This document shows positions 57,249-64,000 of a DNA stretch of 64,000 bases, piece after piece; position 1 is the first letter of the stretch; every line of letters starts with the position of its first letter. Both the position numbers and the translations under genes were made by a program. The notes below the pieces were generated by a model that saw nothing but the letters and a program-made list of their open reading frames with translations, ran no database searches and was not told the origin of the DNA. Source of the stretch: Symbiodinium natans (lineage: Eukaryota > Sar > Dinophyceae > Suessiales > Symbiodiniaceae); contig CAJNDS010000879.1 in NCBI GenBank assembly GCA_905221605.1, positions 822,501-886,500 of the forward strand, written 5' to 3'.

Positions 57249-60070
57249 CTCACCCCCCCCCAATGGACCCACCGCGGATGGCAGCCGAGTCCTAGCCAGA
57301 TCAAGGCAAAAAACAACAAAACAAGAAACTAGCAAAAACCAACAAACCAAAAAAATCCAAAAAACCAAAAAAACCAAAAAAACCATCTTTTCCAAAACTA
57401 TGGGGCTGGGGCCTCCAAAAGATGGTTTTTTTTGGTTTTCTCGAGAAAAAGATGGTTTTTTTGTTCGAAACCATCTTTTTCTCGAGAAAAAGATGGTTTT
57501 TGAGCAGCCGCTCTTCTAAAAACCATCTTTTTCTCGAGAAAAAGATGGTTTTACCAGGACAAGACCTCCAAAAACCATCTTTTTCTCGAGAAAAAGATGG
57601 TTTTACCAGGACAAGACCTCCAAAAACAATCTTTTTCTCGAGAAAAAGATGGTTTTTCCAGGACAAGATCTCCAAAAACCATCTTTTTCTCGAGAAAAAG
57701 ATGGTTTTTCGAAGAGCGGCTGCTCAAAAACCATCTTTTTCTCGAGAAAAAGATGGTTTCGAACCAAAAAAACCATCTTTTTCTCGAGAAAACAAAAAAA
57801 ACCATCTCTTGAAGGCCCCAGCCCCATAGTTTTGGAAAAGATGGTTTTTTTGGTTTTTTTGGTTTTTTTGGTTTTCTCGAGGAAAAGATGGTTTTTTGGT
57901 TCGAAACCATCTTTTTCTCGAGAAAAAGATTGTTTTGAGCAACCATCATTCGAAAAACCATCTTTTTCTCGAGAAAAAGATGGTTTTACCAGGACAAGAC
58001 CTCCGGAAACCATCTTTTTCTCGAGAAAAAGATGGTTTTTCCAGGGTAAGATCTCTAAAAACCATCTTTTTCTCGAGAAAAAGATGGTTTTTCGAAGAGC
58101 GGCTGCTCAAAAACCATCTTTTTCTCGAGAAAAAGATGGTTTCGAACCAAAAAAACCATCTTTTTCTCGAGAAAACCAAAAAAAACCATCTTTTGGAGGC
58201 CCCAGCCCCATAGTTTTGGAAAAGATGTTTTTTTTTTGTTTTTTTTGGTTTTTTTGGTTTTCGGTTTTCTCGAGAAAAAGATGGTTAAGTTTTAGGGGTT
58301 TAAGCCTCATGCACTACAGGGTTATAAGGTTCTAATCCTATAGGTATTGCCTTAACCTTTAACCCTAAACCTTTAACTTTAAACCCTGCAGGGTTAACCC
58401 CGTGAGAAATTTAGAGATAGACCCCGAAAAGACCCTAAACCTTCTTACAGGGTGTAATGGTTTAAAAACCGATAGGACATGTATACCTTCAGCGCCTGTA
58501 GGGTTCAAGCCTTTGAACGTGCTAGACCCCTATAGGGTGCTAAGGTTCTGACCCTAAAGGGTTTAGGATTAAGGCTTAAATGCCCTCTAGGTTTAAATGC
58601 CTAAGTCTTAAACCCCAACCTTTAAACCTTCATCCTATGGGGTTTGAAGGTCAAGGGTTTAGGCTTGATTGCCGAGGGCTTTAGGGTCCTGACCCTAGAG
58701 GGTTTAGGGTTAAGGAATAGATGCGTAAACCTTAAACCCTTAAGGTTTAAACTCTATGGGCTTAGGGGGCTTAGGTTTTTTTAAACCCTAAGCCTTTAAA
58801 CCTTCACACTACAGAGTTTAGAGGTGTTAAGGGTGACAAATTGATTACATACTTAGCTTTAAATGCCTGAATCTTAAACCCCAAACCTTTAAACCTTAAC
58901 CCTATAGGGTCCAAAGGTTAAGGGCTTAGTGTTAATCGCTGTCTTAGGTTTAAATGTCTGAATCTTAAACCCTAAAACTTTAAACCTTCACCCTATAGGG
59001 TTTAAAGGTTAAGGGTTTAGGTTGAATCGTCAGCTTGGATTTAAATGTCTAAGTAAAGAATCCTAAACCTTTAAATCTCATCCCTATGGGGTTTAAGGTT
59101 AAGGGTTCAATATGAACTGCCGGCATAGGTCTAAATACCTAAACCTTAAACTTAAACCCTAAACCTTTAAATATCTTAACCCTATAGGGTTTAAAGGTTA
59201 GAGGCTTAGCGTAAATTGCCGGAATAGGTTTAAATGCCTAAATCTTAAGCCCGAAACCTTTAAACCTTAGCCCAACAGGGTTTAAAGGTTAAGGGTTTAA
59301 AATTAGTTGCAGGCTTAATTAGGTTTAAATGCCTACATCTTATATCCTAAACCTTTAAAAATCTTAACCCTATAGGGTTTAAAGGTTAAGGGCTTGGCTA
59401 CAGGTTTAAATGGCTAAATATTAAACCCTAAGCCTCTAAACTTTAACCCTACAGGGTTTAAAGGTTAAGGGTTTAAAATTAGTTGCAGGCTTAGGTTTAA
59501 ATGCCTACATCTTAAACCCTAAACCTGTAAAAATCTCAACCCGATAGAATTTAAAGGTTAAGGGCTTAGCTTTAATTACCGGCATAGGTTCAAATGCCTA
59601 AATCTTAAACCCTGAACCTTTAAACCTTTACCCTACAGGGTTTAAAGGTTAAGGTTTTTTTTTTGCAGGCTTAGGTTTAAATGCCTAGATCTTAAATTAT
59701 AAACAAAAGCCAACAGAAAGAAAAACCCTCCGTGCGTGTGTGAGAGGGTGAATTAAGGAATACAGTCAAAAATCCGGTCACCGGAAAATCACCAGACAGC
59801 ATAGGTTTTATCGGTATTTGCGGTACTTTTGCAAAGATCAAGGCCCGCGGTGGGTCCATTGGGGGGGGGTGACCATATATATATAACCCGTTTGCCATGA
59901 TCCGTACACCCAAGAAGATAACACAGGGGACCAGCGTCCCGCGGCACTTGCTTGGCAGTCGCTTGAATTGGAACCTGTGACGCAGGAGCCGCACTACCAG
60001 CGCATGTTCATCCAGCCATCGGATGAGCTTCTCAGACGCATGTAGGATGGCAGAGAGAGAGGGAGAGAGC

Positions 60071-60101
<31 letters not shown>

Positions 60102-63100
60102 TTTGCAACGGGGAAGGTTGCTGCAGTGAGGGGTTCTTGAGTTCAGGGGGAAAGCGAGTGAAGGGTAGTATGAGAGGCATAACGTGATAGACACATGACA
60201 TTCCGTCCGAGTACGGTGACTGAGTCACCACCCTATGTTAATAACACTGACTTTCCATTCAGTGAAAGATCCAGCAATTCCTTGGGGGAAACAACTACGT
60301 TTGAACGACCAACTGGATTCTAATTAGTGGGTGGGGCACTCATAAACGACCCCATCTTGTATCAGTGCAAGTTTTTCCGGTTGGCCGAAGGGAACGATAG
60401 CACAGCGGGGAAACTTTGGTTCTTGGCTGCTGTTTCCTGTCTTAGTCGGGGGTGTTGCTTTAGTGGGGCTGTCTGTGCTCCCTGTTCCTGAGTTTTGGAC
60501 CAAGGAGTCTAACCAATTGAAGCAATAATACCGGGGGAACTGAGGTTTGCAGTACTCTGTACACTAGGGGGAACCCTCCCTTGGATCCTTGATGCCAGAT
60601 GTTTCCCCAGCTTCAGTACGTGTCACGCCGACTGGAGACGGACTTTCTGGGCGCGCCTCGCGCGCGGGGGTTCAGGGACTTCTGCCCTGTCCCTCATGGC
60701 CCGTAGTAGAAGAAGAAGAAGAGTTTGTAACGACCTCCGGGGCAACAGTGTATAGGTGTTAAGTTAACGGGATGCGGGGAAAGGGCAATGCAGCAGTGTA
60801 TCCTTGAATCCACCGCCACAGTCTGACTCAGACCTGAGACAGTCCGAGTGCTCCCAGCGCGCGGGGGATGTGCGCATCCCTCAAGCCCCGCAGAGGAAGA
60901 AGAAGAAGAACCCCAAACCAGCCCCTCCGCTGGCAACCCCCCCTGCGCTCTTCTCTTCTTCTTCTTCTTCTTCTTCTTCTTCTTCTTCATATTCTTCTTC
61001 TGCTGCTGGGCAATGAAGGAGCCCTGACGGACTGCTCCGCGCGCGAGAGTGCTTTGTCCACGTGAAACTGCGTTCCCCGGGCATCCTGTGGCTGTGGTAG
61101 GACTTCTTTCCCCGGGGTGTGATACTGCCTGCGGCCTGTGCCGTTTCCCCCTTACAACCCGGGTTCGGGCTCATGCGACTTCCCAAAGGCCTGAAGCCAA
61201 CACCAGAAACCTTGTCACAACCAATAGTCGAAAATCTTGCCCCGAGGCCGACATTCCCGGCTGAGTGCTTTCGACTCTTTTCGGGTTTGTTATGGTCTGT
61301 GATAGCTTGCTCCTCCTTCTTCCCATGTTGGGTTCTTGTCGTCCACCAGCCTGCGAGGCTCTTCTTCCGCTCTAGGTACAGTGTGCGCTTGTCCTGGTGT
61401 CTCACGGAGTATGATCAATGTCACATGTGAGAAAAGACATAACATGAAGCAAGACATCACACCCCAGCCTTTGAGTGGAACAACAAAGAAAAGTGCGGAC
61501 TCTCGTGCCCACTCCTGTCGACTCTGCTCGGACGCAGACACGGCGGGCACGCCCTTGTGCACAGGGGCCCTCCCCCTACAGTAAGCCCGGTAAAGGACAA
61601 AATGATCCATTGTTCGACTTGCTAGCTTCGGAGTCTAGCAGGGTATCCACACGCAGCAAACGTGGCAAATCGCTGGCGTCCCGGAAAACGCGAAATCCCG
61701 AATGCCATGATACTGCAGCTATTTTGGGGGCCAACAGTTTCGCCCGACTGTTGCCGGGGGGCTAGAGAACAGAGAAGAAGAGCATGGTTGTAATACCTCG
61801 GTTCGATCGGTACGCGGTTGTTAGCGAGCCAATTCGAGGGCGGGGCTGTGTCAAAACACGCCCACTACCAAGACCCCTGGAACCAAACCCATGAAAGTCC
61901 CAGGATGCATGTTTTTTTTCTCGCGAATAGGCCACCTTTTGAAGGAGTTGGGCCACTGACATCGTTTGTGTGGGGGTTAAGGGCACGTGAGGTGCCTCAA
62001 GAAAGAAAAAGGAGAGGCAGATGGAAAGAAATACGATCCTTTTCCGAGTCAAGGGTGCACATTCAGCCAGGGGTTTGGGGTGACACTTCGCGAGCAAAAT
62101 TTGAGCAGCGTGGTTTTGTTCATGTAAGGCAGGGTTTAAGTTCATATGTTGAGACGTTACTGGTGAGCGCAAGTTTGGCTCCTGTATCCATGGTGTTGGA
62201 GATACTAGAAAGACTAGAAGCAGTGCATCTCGAAACACAAGCCCATTTCGTGTGGCCATTCTCTTTGCAAGGCGTAGGTTCGCAGAGGCTACACGAGCCA
62301 CAGCTGTGAATCGTAGGTTCTGCTCAACGCATAGCCTGTTTTGCTGCCGAAAGTGCATTCCTGGGTAGACCGTGCAGGGTTCGACAAAATGACACCAACC
62401 CAAGCAAGAAGAAGCACGCTAGATGAACAGACAGCACCACGAAATGCAGGGCAGAGGGGCAAGACTTCATGCTGCATGTCCAGGGTGTATGCTGTGATCG
62501 CCTCTGACGGCATCTGGGAGTTCATTGACTATGCCAAAGCTGTCGACCTCACGTCAAAGAAGCACAGCCCTGAGACGTCAAGCATGGTGAGGCTGAGTGA
62601 TGGGTCATGTCTTGCCCCCCGACTCGACTTGACAATCCATGCATAGTGTATCAATAGGTCTGAGAAGCTATGCAGCATGCCTTGCTGGTGTCGAGCTGGC
62701 GTGGCCCAGGCTCCGCCTGAAGGGTCCCCGAGAGGCCGCAGCGTTCACATGTCCAGCCGCACCTGTACAGCTGTGTGCCCTTACACCTGCTCCTGGGCAC
62801 GAGTTTGCATCCAAAGCAAGTGGCCATCGTTGCACCTTTTATTTTGTGCCGCTCCTTATGCAGGCGGTTCGGCACCTGGTTGATGCCAGTCGGTTGGGGA
62901 CTTGGCCTTGCAGAAGCACCTGTTATTCTGCAAAAGCGCATCTGAGCCAATGAGTGACAAGGGTCACATTAAGATTCAGATGCGGGCCTTTTGCATAGTC
63001 ACCCTGCTATGCATGGAAATGCATTCTTGATGGGTCCAGCTACGGGTCCTTGCAGCTTCCTGTCAACAATCTCGTCACACGAGGAAGCGATGGGCTGCCT

Positions 63101-64000
63101 ACTGTGGCGAGTATTGCGCTGATCTTAGCGCCCACATATTCAAGCCCATCATCCCAAAAATCTTGGTGTGCCAGGTGTGCCTGAGGAAATGACAGACACT
63201 GGACCACCCTGCAACATTCAGACGCTCCGACTTAGGCAAAGTTGTGGTTGCCTCCTGCATCAAACTGTTCCTTACCACACAGAAAGTGGTTCAATCTTGT
63301 CCAGGCTCGACACCCCAAAAAGCCATGCCCCATGGTTTCGGACAGATTTGGCCAGCCAAAGTTAAGCCGCTTGCTCTGTAGTCCCATGCTGGGATGGTAT
63401 ATCTCCGCGCACGTGACATGATGTCCCTTCAAGTGCAACTTTACCTCCTTACCTTTGCATGCTATTTCTACCAGAGATGATTGGTGCCTATCGACTTTTG
63501 CAGGAGGCTCGTGAGGCTGATTGCCCAAAAAAAGCTTCCTTTTTGGAGTTGGAACCCAATTTTTGTGGACAGCCTGGCGGATTCGGAGTTTGCACGGTTG
63601 CCCCGGCATCTCCCACGGTGATGTTGGGACCTTTGCCTTTCAGAACCCTTCACGCCATGAGGCAGACTGGATTTCTTGGGGTGGGTGGGGGAGAAGGCTT
63701 GCTGCACTAACGAGGCCGATCGATGGCTTTGATCTGAAGAAGCATCTCTTGCGTTAGTAAAGCTCTATCTCCTCGAGAAAGCGAACTGCTGAATGTTAGG
63801 ATGTTCATACAGAGGTGACGACATCACCGCCATGATTGTGAAGTGGAACGTCAATGTCAAGGACTACCTTAGAGCAAAAGAAGGATGTAGGCTCCTCATA
63901 CTTGTATCTGCAAGTGCGCAGGGGACAGACTCAAGTGACAACCACGAGTTCACCTTGATACGCCCGGAGCTTGCCGCTGGCCCTGAAGCGGCAGAGAGAA
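50643..64000 (+). CDS. PP2C-family Ser/Thr protein phosphatase (more than 13 kb, 3' end at or beyond the window edge)
   Basis: Mn/Mg-dependent phosphatase. Exons: 50643-50663 DNYFALH; 50731-50802 LYGVCDGHGPFGHLVSFRL; 50930-50977 VQTLPHYLTTSKSWGE; 51053-51125 DWDTCLKEAFLAAQADLL; 51246-51295 INLEASGAAGTVLVFE; 51346-51382 CIHVAHIGDA; 51717-51847 DHKPNNPEERQRLEAAGSEV; 54027-54085 FRIYIKGTNFPGLT; 54209-~54240 SRAFGDTACAG; 62484-62586 VYAVIASDGIWEFIDYAKAV; 62864-~62900 AVRHLVDASRL; ~63815 on GDDITAMIVKW, open to the edge. The metal-binding Asp of DGH, SDG and DDIT are all present, so it is probably active. The order follows the PP2C motif order exactly and splice phases agree at nearly every checked join. 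Oddities: SGAAGTV replaces the usual SGTTA-type motif, and an intron of ~8.2 kb (54241-62483) contains the palindrome/satellite element. A missed exon around the EPE motif is possible. N-terminus unresolved. Confidence 0.88.
51848..54026 (+). other. Large PP2C intron (2.2 kb)
   Basis: GC-AG intron between AGSEVRQ and VDVDSFRIY. It holds little structure. A coding-like ORF at ~53107-53240 (NPVYEALHDPPRPGPAATAS, then SKGRSSADWFLKREARHATR) follows a TTGCAG but does not fit the PP2C motif order; its status is unknown. 53250-53330 is G-rich. Confidence 0.6.
54241..57183. other. Left part of the 8-kb PP2C intron
   Basis: No gene supported. 54780-55110 has repetitive aagttcgaaagtt/ttcgggcctttcccg-like wording. 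55480-56350 and 56880-57050 are A+T-rich with many ttaacttaag/ttagttcaa motifs, unlike the rest of the window. GCTACGCGACCCGCCT at 56401 resembles GCTACACGACCCGCCT at 53117. Confidence 0.5.
57184..57246. repeat. (TA)n microsatellite next to the left inverted repeat
   Basis: tatatacatgtatgtatatacatatata then a pure (TA)n tract of about 26 bp, ending 4 bp before the left terminal inverted repeat. Confidence 0.93.
57344..58285. repeat. Array of 32-bp perfect palindromes at 52-bp pitch (16 CTCGAG centres)
   Basis: The unit is AAACCATCTTTTTCTC followed directly by its reverse complement, centred on CTCGAG. Centres start at 57440, 57481, 57533, 57585, 57637, 57689, 57741, 57783, 57876, 57917, 57968, 58020, 58072, 58124, 58166 and 58269. 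Most lie exactly 52 bp apart (32-bp palindrome plus 20-bp spacer); edge ones are 41-42 bp apart. The first eight and next seven form two copies of a ~435-bp block, the second lacking one 52-bp unit. Each block is itself an inverted repeat: a leader with CCAAAACTATGGGGCTGGGG (57393-57412) recurs inverted at 57817-57836 and again at 58200-58219. Spacers also recur: GAGCAGCCGCTCTTC at 57502 is inverted at 57711 and 58094. Some end units are half-palindromes. Confidence 0.97.
58286..59690. repeat. Satellite of telomere-like motifs, ~90-100-bp period
   Basis: About 12-14 degenerate units. A typical unit contains AAACCCTAAACCTTTAAA, then CTTAACCCTATAGGGTTT, AAAGGTTAAGGGTTTA, a variable ~20-bp segment with TGCCGGCATAGG, and GTTTAAATGCCTAAATCTT. 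CCCTATAGGG or CCCTACAGGG centres recur near 58905, 58993, 59083, 59180, 59364, 59448 and 59632, giving a period of about 85-100 bp. Each unit is an imperfect inverted repeat about that centre. CCCTAAA/TTTAGGG is the plant-type telomere heptamer also known from dinoflagellates, but here it is interspersed and degenerate rather than tandem. Confidence 0.9.
60050..60105. repeat. (GA)n microsatellite
   Basis: agagagagggagagagcgagagagagagagaaagagagagagagag: near-pure GA tract in the PP2C intron. Confidence 0.9.
60702..61002. repeat. Inverted GAA/TTC microsatellites
   Basis: (GAA)n at 60706-60722 and 60893-60910, and a longer (TTC)n with ~15 triplets at 60953-61000, face each other in opposite orientation and could pair as a hairpin with a ~40-230 nt loop. 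They produce Lys-rich and Ser/Leu-rich shadow ORFs. Confidence 0.88.

Larger units (their letters stand above)
57250..59872. mobile_element. 2.6-kb element bounded by perfect 28-bp inverted repeats (candidate foldback/MITE-like element)
   Basis: 57250-57277 (TCA, nine C, AATGGACCCACCGCGG) is the exact reverse complement of 59845-59872 (CCGCGGTGGGTCCATT, nine G, TGA). Both ends are flanked outside by TA-rich tracts (57184-57246 and 59875-59884), so the insertion site or target may be (TA)n. Inside, from left to right: A/C-rich leader, palindrome array, telomere-like satellite, and ~150 bp of unique sequence containing CCGGTCACCGG. There is no transposase or reverse-transcriptase ORF, so if mobile it is non-autonomous. 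It lies inside the PP2C intron. The mobile nature is inferred; the inverted repeats are seen directly. Confidence 0.6.
59873..62483. other. Right part of the 8-kb PP2C intron
   Basis: No gene supported; ORFs on both strands (61290-61610, 61762-62403, 61818-62309) conflict and lack motifs. Contains microsatellites listed separately. 60650-60672 has CGCGCG-rich wording. Confidence 0.5.

Noticed and set aside
57440-58274. CRISPR array (32-bp repeats, 20-bp spacers)
   Set aside because: The spacers are not unique (several recur or are inverted copies), the repeats are perfect palindromes, the blocks are duplicated, there are no cas genes, and the surrounding genes are eukaryotic with introns.
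57422-58335. Long ORFs on both strands encoding repeated FSREKDGF / KTIFFSRKRWF peptides
   Set aside because: They arise because the palindrome unit lacks stops in several frames and reads the same on both strands; no start, splice or family evidence.
61762-62403. 213-codon minus-strand ORF
   Set aside because: No motif and inside the PP2C intron. A + strand ORF of similar length overlaps it, so neither can be called.
1-64000. Spliced-leader relics, tRNA, rRNA, retroelement or transposase genes
   Set aside because: No match to the dinoflagellate spliced-leader core (CCATTTTGGCTCAAG), no cloverleaf-like segment and no RT, integrase or DDE motif was noticed by eye; a covariance-model and profile search would be decisive.

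Overview
The window looks like nuclear DNA of a photosynthetic dinoflagellate. Every gene I can identify by protein homology is on the + strand. Genes are cut into short exons by introns of roughly 50-350 bp, plus a few kilobase-scale ones. Most 5' splice sites are GC or GA rather than GT, while acceptors are AG followed by G. One gene encodes a plastid-type ferredoxin-NADP reductase, and degenerate CCCTAAA/TTTAGGG telomere-type motifs occur. Same-strand gene arrays, GC/GA donors and TTTAGGG telomeres are known dinoflagellate traits. The species cannot be named from this. No spliced-leader relic, tRNA or rRNA was seen.

Layout. 1-1298: 3' part of ferredoxin-NADP reductase (5 exons). 2115-3701: Thg1-like tRNA-His guanylyltransferase (5 exons). 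6275-7025: ribosomal protein L37e (3 exons, complete). ~8265-12443: an unrecognised multipass membrane protein. ~14.3-17.75 kb: exons of an unknown protein with FESTP-type modules, a Glu-rich coiled coil and an acidic segment. ~20.2-23.3, 24.6-28.7, 31.1-33.2 and 34.0-35.4 kb: clusters of exon-like ORFs with good splice sites but no recognised family. 36.86-37.25 kb: a CAP-Gly domain, followed by Cys-pair exons. 38.98-43.72 kb: tandem cyclic-nucleotide-binding domains of the PKA regulatory-subunit type (about 14 exons). ~44.3-45.2 kb: acidic exons of an unknown gene. 48.96-49.85 kb: MAPR/cytochrome-b5-like protein (4 exons, one of 20 nt). 50.64 kb to the right edge: one PP2C-type protein phosphatase gene of more than 13 kb.

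The most unusual feature lies inside the large (about 8 kb) PP2C intron. A 2.6 kb segment (57250-59872) is bounded by perfect 28-bp inverted repeats with TA-rich flanks. It contains an array of 32-bp perfect palindromes at an exact 52-bp pitch, duplicated as a ~435-bp block, followed by a ~90-100-bp-period satellite made of telomere-like heptamers. I suggest it is a non-autonomous, foldback-type mobile or satellite element.

The genes do not form a pathway. FNR serves photosynthesis, Thg1 and L37e serve translation, and the cyclic-nucleotide-binding protein and PP2C are signalling proteins. Their shared strand and intron style are what unite them. Exon borders below come from matching conserved protein motifs across introns by eye; no alignment program or transcript data were available.
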